DNA from: Beijerinckiaceae bacterium RH AL1
GTDB lineage: Bacteria > Pseudomonadota > Alphaproteobacteria > Rhizobiales > Beijerinckiaceae
DNA length: 64,000 nucleotides
Assembly: GCA_901457705.2 (NCBI GenBank)
Contig: LR590083.2
Span: forward strand, 4,092,597 to 4,156,596
Direction: 5' to 3'
Shown here: positions 44,151 through 52,966 of the stretch, one piece after another
How the letters are laid out: every line of letters begins with the position of its first letter
Position numbering within the stretch: position 1 is the stretch's first letter
Notes under the pieces: generated by a model
What the model was told of the DNA's origin: nothing
What the model saw: the letters and a program-made list of their open reading frames with translations, nothing else
Databases searched by the model: none
Position numbers and translations under genes: made by a program

Positions 44151-46589
44151 ATGCTGAACCTCGCCGAATATCGCAATCGCCCCGCCGGCCTCGCCGACTT
44201 CCTGCCCTGGGCCGCGCTCGTTGAAGAGGGCGTGGTCCTGAACAAGGATGGGTCATTCCAGCGCACCGCGCGCTTTCGCGGGCCAGACCTCGACAGCGCC
44301 ACGCCGGCCGAGCTGGTCGGCGTCACCGCGCGCCTCAACAATGCCCTGCGTCGCCTCGGCTCCGGCTGGGCGATCTTCGTCGAAGCCCAACGGATCGCCG
44401 CGCAGACTTATCCGCACTCGACCTTTTCCGATCCGGCGTCCGCGCTGGTCGATCTCGAACGGCAGGACGCGTTCGAGGAAGCGGGCGCGCATTTCGAGAG
44501 CCGCTACTTCCTGACCTTCGTCTGGCTTCCGCCCGCGGAAGACGCTTCCCGTATTGAGAGCTGGCTCTACGAGGGCCGCGCCCAGACCGGCGTCGATCCC
44601 TGGGAGCTGATGCGGGGCTTCGTCGATCGGACCAACCGTGTGCTGCAACTTGTCGAAGGCTTCATGCCAGAAGTCGGTTGGCTCGATGACGGCGAGACGC
44701 TGACCTACCTGCACTCCACCATCTCGACGCGGCAGCAGCGCGTCCGCGTCCCAGAGACGCCGATGCACCTCGATGCGCTTCTCGCAGATGAGCCGCTCGC
44801 GGGCGGTCTCGAGCCGCGGCTTGGCTCGCACCACTTACGCACACTGACCATCGTCGGCTTCCCGACCGCGACCCACCCCGGAATCCTCGATGAGATGAAC
44901 CGGCTGGCCTTTCCGTACCGCTGGTCCACGCGCGCGGTCCTGCTCGACAAGACCGAAGCGGTGAAGCTGCTGACCAAGATCCGGCGGCAGTGGTTTGCCA
45001 AGCGCAAGTCCATCGCCGCCATCGTCAAGGAGGTGATGACCAACGAAGCGTCGACGCTCGTCGACTCCGACGCAGCCAACAAAGCTGCCGACGCCGACAT
45101 GGCGCTGCAGGAATTGGGCACAGACGATGTCGGTCAAGCCTATGTCACCGCCACCGTCACCGTCTGGGACGAAGACGCGGGTCTCGCCGCCGAGAAGCTC
45201 CGGCTGGTCGAGAAGGTGATCCAGGGTCGCGACTTCACCTGCATGCCCGAAGGGGTGAATGCGCTCGAGGCCTGGCTCGGGTCCATCCCCGGCCATGCCT
45301 ACGCCAACGTCCGCCAGCCGCCGGTCTCCACCCTAAACCTGGCGCACATGATCCCGCTTTCCGCCGTCTGGGCCGGGCCAACGACGGACGAGCATTTCCG
45401 CAGCGCCCCGCTGCTGTTCGGCAAGACCGAAGGCTCGACGCCGTTCCGGCTGAGCCTGCACGTAGGCGATGTCGGCCACACGCTGATCGTCGGCCCGACT
45501 GGCGCCGGCAAGTCGGTGCTGCTGTCGCTGATGGCGATGCAGTTCCGCCGCTACCGCAACAATCAGATTTTTGCGTTCGATTTCGGCGGCTCGATCCGCA
45601 CCGCCGCGCTCGCGATGGGCGGAGACTGGCACGATCTCGGCGGCAGCCTGTCCGCCGGATCGGAGCATTCCGTCTCCCTGCAACCTCTCGCGCGGATCGA
45701 CGAACAGGCCGAGCGCGCCTGGGCGGCCGAGTGGGTTGCGGCGATCCTCGCGAAGGAAGGCGTCAGCATCGATCCGACCGCCAAGGAGCATGTCTGGTCG
45801 GCGCTGACATCGCTGGCCTCTTCTCCAGTAGGCGAGCGCACCATCACGGGCCTCGCGGTCCTGCTGCAGTCGACCGCGCTGAAGCAGGCGCTTCAACCCT
45901 ACTGCGTGGGTGGGCCCTCCGGCCGGCTCCTCGATGCGGAGACGGAGCAGCTCGGCTCTGCCTCGGTACAGGCCTTCGAGACCGAAGGCTTGATCGGCGC
46001 CGGCGCGGCCCCCGCCCTGCTGACCTACCTGTTCCACCGCATCGAGGGCCGCCTCGACGGTCGTCCGACCTTGCTCATCATCGACGAGGGCTGGCTGGTT
46101 CTCGACGATCCCGCCTTCGCCCAGCAGCTGCGCGAGTGGCTGAAGACGCTGCGCAAGAAGAACGCCTCCGTCATCTTCGCCACCCAGTCGCTCTCCGACA
46201 TCGACGGCAGCAACATCGCGCCGGCCATCGTCGAGAGCTGCCCAACGCGCATCTTCCTGCCGAACGAGCGCGCGATCGAGCCGCAGATCACCGCAATCTA
46301 TCGGCGCTTCGGATTGAACGATCGCCAGATCGAAATCCTCGCCCGCGCAACCCCAAAGCGCGACTACTACTGCCAGTCGCGGCGCGGCAACCGGCTGTTC
46401 GAGCTGGGGCTCGGTCCTATCGCGCTCGCCTTTTGCGCGGCGTCGTCCAAGGCCGATCACGCGGCAATCGAGCGGGTCACCGCCGAATATGGCCGCGACG
46501 CCTTCACGCCGACCTGGCTCGCCGACCGGGAGCTTTTGTGGGCCGCCGATCTCATCCCCGAGCTGACCAACCTGGAGACGTCATCATGA
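44151..46589 (+). CDS. trbE: TrbE, VirB4-like conjugal transfer ATPase
   Basis: The protein has 812 residues, a full length for TrbE. The N-terminal CagE/VirB4 domain begins MLNLAEYRNRPAGLADFLPWAALVEEGVVLNKDGSF. Walker A GPTGAGKSVL is near residue 447 and Walker B LLIIDEGWLVL near 641, with a later ATQSLSDIDGS. It powers assembly of the mating pore. The ATG at 44151 is favoured over upstream starts that lie inside trbD. The stop overlaps trbJ as ATGA. The frame is intact despite loss of upstream transfer genes. Confidence 0.93.
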   Translation: MLNLAEYRNRPAGLADFLPWAALVEEGVVLNKDGSFQRTARFRGPDLDSATPAELVGVTARLNNALRRLGSGWAIFVEAQRIAAQTYPHSTFSDPASALVDLERQDAFEEAGAHFESRYFLTFVWLPPAEDASRIESWLYEGRAQTGVDPWELMRGFVDRTNRVLQLVEGFMPEVGWLDDGETLTYLHSTISTRQQRVRVPETPMHLDALLADEPLAGGLEPRLGSHHLRTLTIVGFPTATHPGILDEMNRLAFPYRWSTRAVLLDKTEAVKLLTKIRRQWFAKRKSIAAIVKEVMTNEASTLVDSDAANKAADADMALQELGTDDVGQAYVTATVTVWDEDAGLAAEKLRLVEKVIQGRDFTCMPEGVNALEAWLGSIPGHAYANVRQPPVSTLNLAHMIPLSAVWAGPTTDEHFRSAPLLFGKTEGSTPFRLSLHVGDVGHTLIVGPTGAGKSVLLSLMAMQFRRYRNNQIFAFDFGGSIRTAALAMGGDWHDLGGSLSAGSEHSVSLQPLARIDEQAERAWAAEWVAAILAKEGVSIDPTAKEHVWSALTSLASSPVGERTITGLAVLLQSTALKQALQPYCVGGPSGRLLDAETEQLGSASVQAFETEGLIGAGAAPALLTYLFHRIEGRLDGRPTLLIIDEGWLVLDDPAFAQQLREWLKTLRKKNASVIFATQSLSDIDGSNIAPAIVESCPTRIFLPNERAIEPQITAIYRRFGLNDRQIEILARATPKRDYYCQSRRGNRLFELGLGPIALAFCAASSKADHAAIERVTAEYGRDAFTPTWLADRELLWAADLIPELTNLETSS

Positions 46590-47323
46590 TCAAGCTGCGC
46601 CATCTGGCGACGGCGAGCGCCGTCGTGCTCACCCTGGCCGTCACCACGCCGCCTGCGTCGGCGCAGTGGGTCGTCTACGACCCGACCAACTTCACTCAAA
46701 ACGTGCTGACGGCGGCGCGCGAACTGCAGCAGATCAACAACCAGATCACGATGTTGACCAATCAGGCGACGTCGCTGGTCAACCAGGCGCGCAACCTCGC
46801 CAATCTGCCGATGTCGACGCTGACCCAGCTTCAGTCGTCGATCGCCCAGACCCAGTCGCTGCTGAGCCAGGCGCAAAACATCGCCTTCAATGTCCAGCGC
46901 GTCGAGCAGGCGTTCTCGACCAATTACGGCACGGCGGCGGGCACGGGCTCGACCACGGCGATGGTCGCCAACGCGCAAACGCGCTGGCAGAACTCCGTCG
47001 CTGCCTTCGAGGACAGCCTGAAGATCCAGGCCGGCGTGGTCGGCAACATCCCGACCAATTCCAGCGCCATGACCTCGCTGGTCACCGCCAGCCAGAGCGC
47101 CACCGGCGCCCTTCAGGCGGCACAGGCCGGCAACCAGCTCCTGGCGCTGCAATCCCAGCAGCTCTCCGACCTGGTGGCGGTGCTGTCGGCCAAGAGCCGT
47201 GCCGACGCGCTGGAGCAGGCTCGCACCGCTTCCGCCGAGGCGCAGGGCCAGCAGAACTACAAAACCTTCTCGACGCGCACCGGCTACCAGCCCGGCAACG
47301 TCACCATGTTCAGCGGCAATTGA
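46586..47323 (+). CDS. trbJ: TrbJ, VirB5-like minor pilus protein
   Basis: The protein has 245 residues. A signal peptide (LATASAVVLTLAVTTPPASA, cleavage near 26) is followed by WVVYDPTNFTQNVLTAARELQQINNQI and a long Gln/Asn/Ala-rich helical region, typical of TrbJ. It is periplasmic and pilus-associated. The start overlaps the trbE stop by 4 bp and trbK follows after 9 bp. Confidence 0.9.
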   Translation: MIKLRHLATASAVVLTLAVTTPPASAQWVVYDPTNFTQNVLTAARELQQINNQITMLTNQATSLVNQARNLANLPMSTLTQLQSSIAQTQSLLSQAQNIAFNVQRVEQAFSTNYGTAAGTGSTTAMVANAQTRWQNSVAAFEDSLKIQAGVVGNIPTNSSAMTSLVTASQSATGALQAAQAGNQLLALQSQQLSDLVAVLSAKSRADALEQARTASAEAQGQQNYKTFSTRTGYQPGNVTMFSGN

Positions 47324-47332
47324 GGCGCGGCG

Positions 47333-47659
47333 ATGCTGGGCAGGTCGGACACTTTCCGCGTCGTCGCGATCATCGCGTTGATCGCCGTCGTGGTCGTGAG
47401 CCTGGTCGCAATCAATCGGCGGCCTACGCCGCCGGTGATCGAGACGCCTTCGACCGCCCCAAGCCCAGCATCCGATGACCTTTCGGCCGAGTTGCGCCGC
47501 TGCGGCGTGCTCGGTCCGCAGGACGCCGAGGACGCGCGCTGTGTGGCGGTGTGGGAGGAAAACCGTCGGCGCTTCTTCGGCCGGCCGGCGCGGTCGCTGC
47601 CACCAACGCCCCCGGGCGCGGCTGCGCCGGCCACCAATACTGCGGGAGATGCGCGATGA
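47333..47659 (+). CDS. TrbK-alt-type entry-exclusion-like protein
   Basis: The protein has 108 residues. One N-terminal membrane segment (VVAIIALIAVVVVSLVAI) is followed by a Pro-rich linker, a small domain with two Cys (ELRRCGVLGPQDAEDARCVAVWEENRRRFFG) and a disordered tail. This layout matches the putative entry-exclusion protein TrbK-alt found between trbJ and trbL. The stop overlaps trbL as ATGA. Function is inferred from position. Confidence 0.8.
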   Translation: MLGRSDTFRVVAIIALIAVVVVSLVAINRRPTPPVIETPSTAPSPASDDLSAELRRCGVLGPQDAEDARCVAVWEENRRRFFGRPARSLPPTPPGAAAPATNTAGDAR

Positions 47660-49017
47660 ACAACGTCGGCGTCATCGACACCTTCCTCAACACCTTCACC
47701 ACCTACATCGATTCCGGCTTCGGCCTGATCAAAGGCGAGGTCGGATACCTGTCCTCGACCCTGATCGTCATCGACATCACGCTCGCCGGCCTTTTCTGGG
47801 CTTGGGGCGCCGACGAGGACATCCTGCAGCGCCTGGTGAAGAAGACCCTCTACATCGGCTTCTTCGCCTTCATCATCACCAACTTCAACAATCTGTCGGC
47901 GATCATCTTCAACAGCTTCGCCGGCATAGGCCTGAAGGCCGGCGGCTCTTCGATCTCGACGGCCGACTTCCTGCGGCCGGGCAAGCTCGCCCAGGTCGGG
48001 CTCGACGCCGGTCAGCCGCTGCTCGATGCGGCCAGCCAGATGATGGGCTTCACCAGCTTCTTCGCGAACTTCGTTCAGATCGCGGTCTTGATGGTCTCGT
48101 GGGTCTTGGTGCTGATCGCCTTCTTCATCCTGGCGGTCCAACTCTTCGTCACGCTGATCGAGTTCAAGCTGACCACACTGGCCGGCTTCATCCTCATTCC
48201 CTTCGCGCTCTTCAACAAGACGGCGTTCCTCGCCGAAAAGGTGCTCGGCAACATCGTGGCCTCCGGCGTGAAGGTGATGGTGCTTGCCGTGATCGTCGGC
48301 ATCGGCACTGGCCTCTTCTCGCAGTTCACCCAGACCTACGCCGGCGGCCAGCCGACCGTCGAGCAGGCACTATCCGTTGTGCTTGCCGCGCTGGCCATGC
48401 TGGGCCTCGGCATCTTCGGCCCGGGCATCGCGACGGGCCTGGTCTCCGGCGCACCCCAGCTCGGCGCGGGCGCGGCCGTTGGAACCGGCCTGGCCGTCGC
48501 CGGTACGGCGATGGCCGGCGCCGGCGCGCTGGGTCTGGCCGGAAGGGGAGCGATGGCCGCGGCCTCCGGCTCGGCCGCCGCGGTACGCGGCGGCGCCGCG
48601 ATGGCGGGCGGCGCATCCTCGGCTTACAGCCTCGCATCGGCAGGTCGGTCCGGCGCGTCGGGCGTGGCGGCCGGTCTGGGTGGGGTTGGACGCGCCGCCG
48701 CTTCGAGCGCGGCCGCCCCCATCCGACGCGCCGCCGGCCAAGCCGCCGGTTCGGTGAAGCAAAGCTTCGCAGCCGGCGCCAAGTCTAGCTTCGCCGCCAC
48801 CGGCGGCTCCTCCACCCAGGGCACGGTCGGCGGCAGCCAGGCCGCCGGCGGCAGTTCCTCAGGGGTGGGTGCGACCGAATCTGGTCCACCGGCCTGGGCG
48901 CAACGCATGCGGCGCAACCAGGCCATCCATCAGGGCGCGACGGCCGCCGCAAACGCCCTCAGGTCCGGCGATAGCCATGGCGGCGGCCATTCCGTCGATC
49001 TCTCGGGAGGAGAATAG
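47656..49017 (+). CDS. trbL: TrbL, VirB6-like inner-membrane channel protein
   Basis: The protein has 453 residues. Five to six membrane segments lie between about 20 and 280 (for example STLIVIDITLAGLFWAWG and IAVLMVSWVLVLIAFFILAVQLFVTLIEFKL). A Gly/Ala/Ser-rich cytoplasmic tail of about 150 residues ends in SVDLSGGE. This is the polytopic pore component of the Trb secretion system. It overlaps trbK by 4 bp and trbF follows after 2 bp. Confidence 0.92.
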   Translation: MNNVGVIDTFLNTFTTYIDSGFGLIKGEVGYLSSTLIVIDITLAGLFWAWGADEDILQRLVKKTLYIGFFAFIITNFNNLSAIIFNSFAGIGLKAGGSSISTADFLRPGKLAQVGLDAGQPLLDAASQMMGFTSFFANFVQIAVLMVSWVLVLIAFFILAVQLFVTLIEFKLTTLAGFILIPFALFNKTAFLAEKVLGNIVASGVKVMVLAVIVGIGTGLFSQFTQTYAGGQPTVEQALSVVLAALAMLGLGIFGPGIATGLVSGAPQLGAGAAVGTGLAVAGTAMAGAGALGLAGRGAMAAASGSAAAVRGGAAMAGGASSAYSLASAGRSGASGVAAGLGGVGRAAASSAAAPIRRAAGQAAGSVKQSFAAGAKSSFAATGGSSTQGTVGGSQAAGGSSSGVGATESGPPAWAQRMRRNQAIHQGATAAANALRSGDSHGGGHSVDLSGGE

Positions 49018-49019
49018 AC

Positions 49020-49709
49020 ATGGCGATCTTCCGCCGCGCATCGGTCCGTTACGGTCGCACACCCGAACCGGAGACGCCCTATCAGCGCGCCGCGCAAGCA
49101 TGGGACGACCGTATCGGCTCGGCGCGGGTCCAGGCCAAGAACTGGCGACTCATGGCTTTCGGCTCGCTGGCGCTTTCCGCTGGCCTAGCCGGTGGCTTGG
49201 TCTGGCAGTCGAACCACGGCAGCATCGTTCCCTGGGTGGTGCAGGTCGACAAACTCGGCCAGGCCCAGGCGGTGGCGCCGGCCGCCGCGGACTATGCGCC
49301 AAGCGATCCGCAGATCGCCTGGTATCTCGCCCACTTCGTTGCGCTGGTCCGCTCGCTGCCCGCCGATCCGATCATTGTGCGGCAGAACTGGCTCGACGCC
49401 TACGACTTCACCAGCACCTCGGGCTCCCAGGCGCTCAACGACTATGCCCGCGCCAACGACCCGTTCGCCAAACTCGGCAAGCAGCAGATCGCCCTCGACA
49501 TCTCGAGCGTGATCCGCGCCTCGCCGTCGAGCTTCCGCGTCGAATGGGTGGAGCATCGCTACCAGGACGGCGCGCTCGCCGACACCTCGCGCTGGACCGC
49601 GATCCTCACCATCGCGATCCAGACGCCAACCTCCGCCGACGTGCTCCGCAAGAACCCGCTCGGCATCTACGTCACCGCCATCAACTGGTCCAAGGAGCTG
49701 GGACAATGA
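49020..49709 (+). CDS. trbF: TrbF, VirB8-like protein
   Basis: The protein has 229 residues. A short cytoplasmic start (RRASVRYGRTPEPETPYQRAAQAWDDRIGSARVQAKNWR) is followed by a membrane segment and a periplasmic VirB8 domain (VPWVVQVDKLGQAQAV, then NPLGIYVTAINWSKELGQ at the end). It is the inner-membrane scaffold of the pore. The stop overlaps trbG as ATGA. Confidence 0.93.
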   Translation: MAIFRRASVRYGRTPEPETPYQRAAQAWDDRIGSARVQAKNWRLMAFGSLALSAGLAGGLVWQSNHGSIVPWVVQVDKLGQAQAVAPAAADYAPSDPQIAWYLAHFVALVRSLPADPIIVRQNWLDAYDFTSTSGSQALNDYARANDPFAKLGKQQIALDISSVIRASPSSFRVEWVEHRYQDGALADTSRWTAILTIAIQTPTSADVLRKNPLGIYVTAINWSKELGQ

Positions 49710-50779
49710 CCCTGCCGATTTCCATGGAAGCCGGCAGCCCGGCTTCACGCTTCTCCGCCACTCAGCAAAGCCGCGAAGGAGGGAGTCCGGCTTTCCGTAA
49801 TATCGGCCTCGCGGCTTTGCTGATGTCCGTCACGGCGCTGGGCGGCTGCGCCCACAATTTCATCCCGCCGGAGATCAACTACGACAACGCGACCCCCGCG
49901 AAGCTCAGCAACGATCCACCATTGCCGATCAAGATCGTCGAGCTACCGAAGCCCTTGCCGTTGCCGGGCCAGTTGAAGCCGCTCGATCTCGGCAAGCCCA
50001 CTCCGGAAGCGGCCGATCCGGCTGTTCGCGTCAACCAGGCCAATGCGGCGGCGCGCGTCCAGCCGGTACGCAACGGCTTCATCAACGCGGTGCAGATCTA
50101 TCCGTATTCGGCGGGCGCGCTCTATCAAGCCTATACCGCACCGGGCGAAATCACCGACATCGCCCTGCAGGAGGGCGAGCAGCTCGCCGGCACCGGCCCG
50201 GTCGCCGCCGGCGACACCGTGCGCTGGATCATCGGCGACACCGAAAGCGGCGCGGGTCCGACCAAGAGGGTCCACATCCTGGTCAAGCCGACCCGGCCGG
50301 AACTGACGACGAACCTGGTCATCAACACCGACCGTAGGACCTACTTGCTGGAGCTGCGCTCGACCGAGAAGACCTACATGGCCTCGGTCTCCTGGCAGTA
50401 TCCGGAGGACCAGCTCATCGCGCTGCGACGGCAGAACCAAGAGGCCGAGGCTTCGGCGCCGATCGCCACTGGAGTCGATCTCGCCGCGATCAACTTCCGC
50501 TATGCGATTCAGGGCGACACACCAGCCTGGCGGCCGCTGCGCGCCTTCGACGACGGCCAGAAGGTCTACATCGAGTTTCCCTCGGGTGTTCGCCAGGGCG
50601 AGATGCCGCCGCTGTTCGTCATCGGCCCGGCCGGCGGGTCCGAGCTGGTGAACTATCGCGTCAGGGGCAACTATTACATCGTCGATCGTCTCTTCGCCGC
50701 CGCCGAGCTTCGTCTCGGCGACAAGGACAGCGAGCGGCGCGTTCGCATCGTCCGTACCGACGGAAGGCCGCGGTCATGA
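49706..50779 (+). CDS. trbG: TrbG, VirB9-like lipoprotein
   Basis: The protein has 357 residues. The hydrophobic signal ends in a lipobox (VTALGGC, Cys near residue 48), after an unusually long hydrophilic N-terminus of about 30 residues. The C-terminal VirB9 domain is clear (INFRYAIQGDTPAWRPLRAFDDGQKVYIEFP, NYRVRGNYYIVDRLFAAAELRLG). It forms the outer-membrane core with TrbI. The start overlaps trbF and the stop overlaps trbI, both by 4 bp. Confidence 0.92.
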   Translation: MTLPISMEAGSPASRFSATQQSREGGSPAFRNIGLAALLMSVTALGGCAHNFIPPEINYDNATPAKLSNDPPLPIKIVELPKPLPLPGQLKPLDLGKPTPEAADPAVRVNQANAAARVQPVRNGFINAVQIYPYSAGALYQAYTAPGEITDIALQEGEQLAGTGPVAAGDTVRWIIGDTESGAGPTKRVHILVKPTRPELTTNLVINTDRRTYLLELRSTEKTYMASVSWQYPEDQLIALRRQNQEAEASAPIATGVDLAAINFRYAIQGDTPAWRPLRAFDDGQKVYIEFPSGVRQGEMPPLFVIGPAGGSELVNYRVRGNYYIVDRLFAAAELRLGDKDSERRVRIVRTDGRPRS

Positions 50780-51984
50780 CGACGGAAGGTCCGGAAGAAC
50801 ACCCGGCGCCGCCGCCCCCCGTCGCGCCGCCCGATCTTCGACTCAGAGGCGAGCGGCCGCACGTCATGCGCCTCTCACGCAAGGTCCTGATCAGCCTGGG
50901 CGCGGTGTCGGCGCTCGCCATCGCCGGTGCGCTCGGCTACGCCCTTCAGACGCACAACAAGGGGCAAACGGGCCAGGAGCTGCTCAGCACCCAAAACCGG
51001 CCATCGGCCGAAGGCCTGGCGGGACTGCCCAAGGACTATACGGGCTTGCCGCGACAGGCGCCTCCGCTGGGACCGCCGCTGCCTGGCGATCTGGGCAAGC
51101 CCATCCTCAACGCTGGCGCAGCGCCGAATACCGTGACCGGCGGCGCCACGCCTGACCCGGAAGCGCAACGCAGAGCTCAAGAGCTTGAGGCGGCCCGCGT
51201 CAGCCGGCTGTTCTCCCAGACGAGCCAACAATCGCCGGGTGCGGGCCAGATTCTCCCGAATCCTTCAGCCGGGACCACCGCGCCCCCCGCCGCGACACCG
51301 CCGGTCGATGCCGGCTCCGCCCAGAACATGCAGGACCGCAAGACAGCCTTCCTCAATGCGTCGACCGACAAGCGCACGATCAGCCCGGACCGACTCGAAG
51401 CCGTGGCCTCGCCCTATGTCGTGCAAGCCGGCACGGTCATCCCCGCCGCGTTGATTACGGGCATTCGTTCCGATCTTCCCGGCCAGATCACCGCCCAGGT
51501 GACAGAAGCGGTTTACGACAGCCCGACCGGCAGATACCTGCTCATCCCGCAGGGCGCGAAGCTGATCGGTCAGTACGACAGCTCCGTCGCCTTCGGTCAG
51601 AGCCGCATTTTGCTGGTGTGGACCCGGGTCATCATGCCGGACGGCACGTCGATCGTGCTAGAGCGTCAGCCTGGCGCCGACACGGAGGGCTACGCAGGGC
51701 TCGAGGACGAAGTCGACAATCATTGGGGCATGCTGTTCAAGGCCGCCGTGCTCTCGACGCTGCTCAGCGTCGGCGCGGAGGCGGGCACCAGCCAGGACGA
51801 GAACAACCTGGTGCAAGCGATCCGCAGCGGCGCGTCCAACAGCATCAGCCAGACCGGCTCACAAATCGTCCAACGACAGCTCAACATCCAACCTACTCTA
51901 ACAATCCGGCCCGGTTTCCCGGTCCGCGTGATTGTTACGCGCGATTTGGTGCTCGCGCCGTTCGGAAAGGAAGGCACGCGGTGA
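50776..51984 (+). CDS. trbI: TrbI, VirB10-like core protein
   Basis: The protein has 402 residues. A Pro-rich cytoplasmic start, one membrane segment (VLISLGAVSALAIAGALGYAL) and a Pro/Gly-rich periplasmic linker precede the VirB10 barrel domain (VVQAGTVIPAALITGIRSDLPGQITAQVTEAVYDSPTG, then RLLIPQGAKLIGQYDS-like). It spans both membranes in the pore. The stop overlaps the next gene as GTGA. It is the last classical trb gene. Confidence 0.93.
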   Translation: MTTEGPEEHPAPPPPVAPPDLRLRGERPHVMRLSRKVLISLGAVSALAIAGALGYALQTHNKGQTGQELLSTQNRPSAEGLAGLPKDYTGLPRQAPPLGPPLPGDLGKPILNAGAAPNTVTGGATPDPEAQRRAQELEAARVSRLFSQTSQQSPGAGQILPNPSAGTTAPPAATPPVDAGSAQNMQDRKTAFLNASTDKRTISPDRLEAVASPYVVQAGTVIPAALITGIRSDLPGQITAQVTEAVYDSPTGRYLLIPQGAKLIGQYDSSVAFGQSRILLVWTRVIMPDGTSIVLERQPGADTEGYAGLEDEVDNHWGMLFKAAVLSTLLSVGAEAGTSQDENNLVQAIRSGASNSISQTGSQIVQRQLNIQPTLTIRPGFPVRVIVTRDLVLAPFGKEGTR

Positions 51985-52229
51985 CAAAGCTGAAGCTCGG
52001 TCCGCTCGCTGACGATAAGCCCGTGAAGCTCACCATCGAACTGCCTGCGACGGTGCATCGTGACCTGATTGCCTATGCGCAGGTGCTTGCACATACAACG
52101 GGCCAAGCCGCCCCCGATCCGGCGAAATTGATCGTGCCGATGATTGAGCGGTTTATGGCTACCGATCGGGCCTTCGCGAAGGCGCGCCGAGACACCGATC
52201 ACGCAGGCGGCGCATCGGCCGCGAGGTAG
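51981..52229 (+). CDS. DUF2274-domain protein
   Basis: The protein has 82 residues from a GTG at 51981 that overlaps the trbI stop. MTKLKLGPLADDKPVKLTIELPATVHRDLIAYAQVLA is the DUF2274 signature and resembles a ribbon-helix-helix start. The gene commonly closes trb clusters of this type. Its function is unknown; a regulatory role is possible. The next 284 bp to the tRNA hold no gene that I can support. Confidence 0.85.
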   Translation: MTKLKLGPLADDKPVKLTIELPATVHRDLIAYAQVLAHTTGQAAPDPAKLIVPMIERFMATDRAFAKARRDTDHAGGASAAR

Positions 52230-52470
52230 GGATAGCGTTCACGGAGCACGTCGAGGAATCGATGGAGCAAGGAATTGCTGCCGTCATTTCGTCAAGCTGC
52301 GGCAGCGCCTAACTGTCCGACGCGCCGCGCAAACCTTGATCGACCAGTCACAGCGGCAATGTTCGGTGATGAACGGTCAATGTCGGGGAAGCGAAGGATG
52401 GCATAGGACAGTGGGCTGCCTCAGCCGGACACACTCATTATGCTTGGGCGCTTCTTCTTTTGATGACTGA

Positions 52471-52593
<123 letters not shown>

Positions 52594-52601
52594 TGAACTT
52601 C

Positions 52602-52630
52602 ACCTAGTCTCCGCGACCGACCCAGGTCAA
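52602..52630 (-). promoter_or_regulatory. Promoter of the element-borne tRNA-Arg
   Basis: On the minus strand TTGACC (52630-52625), a 17-bp spacer and CTAGGT (52607-52602) form a good sigma-70-type promoter. The -10 box ends 12 bp before the tRNA 5' end at 52590. TTGAC with a 17-bp spacer is typical of alphaproteobacterial tRNA promoters. It indicates that the tRNA is independently expressed. Confidence 0.68.
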
Positions 52631-52740
52631 CGGAGCATCGTCATATCAAATCTCAATCGCCTCTCCGATCCATTCCGCAGCGGTTTGCGCTCCGTCGCTA
52701 CGCTGGCTCCATCGCCACCTCGCTTCACCGCGCCCTAGAG

Positions 52741-52763
52741 TGCTTACGCGATGCTTACGCGAG
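52741..52763 (+). repeat. Right pair of putative integrase arm-type sites
   Basis: TGCTTACGCGA at 52741 and TGCTTACGCGAG at 52752 are direct repeats spaced 11 bp, in the same orientation as the left pair at 13030 and 13041. They lie about 100 bp inside the right core. The 52591-52860 interval otherwise holds only the tRNA promoter. Confidence 0.6.
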
Positions 52764-52860
52764 ATTTTTTGAGGCTGCTGAGCAGAATGATTCAGCGAAC
52801 AAGCCATTGATTTTCTTACTGGTCTCAATCTCCTTCGTTATCCAAAACCCCTTGACACAA

Positions 52861-52902
<42 letters not shown>

Positions 52903-52966
52903 GGGCGCAAGCGGGTTCGGCGCGGGCCGAGCCGTCTCTAGCTATCCTCCGAAAGGGGCGCCGCCG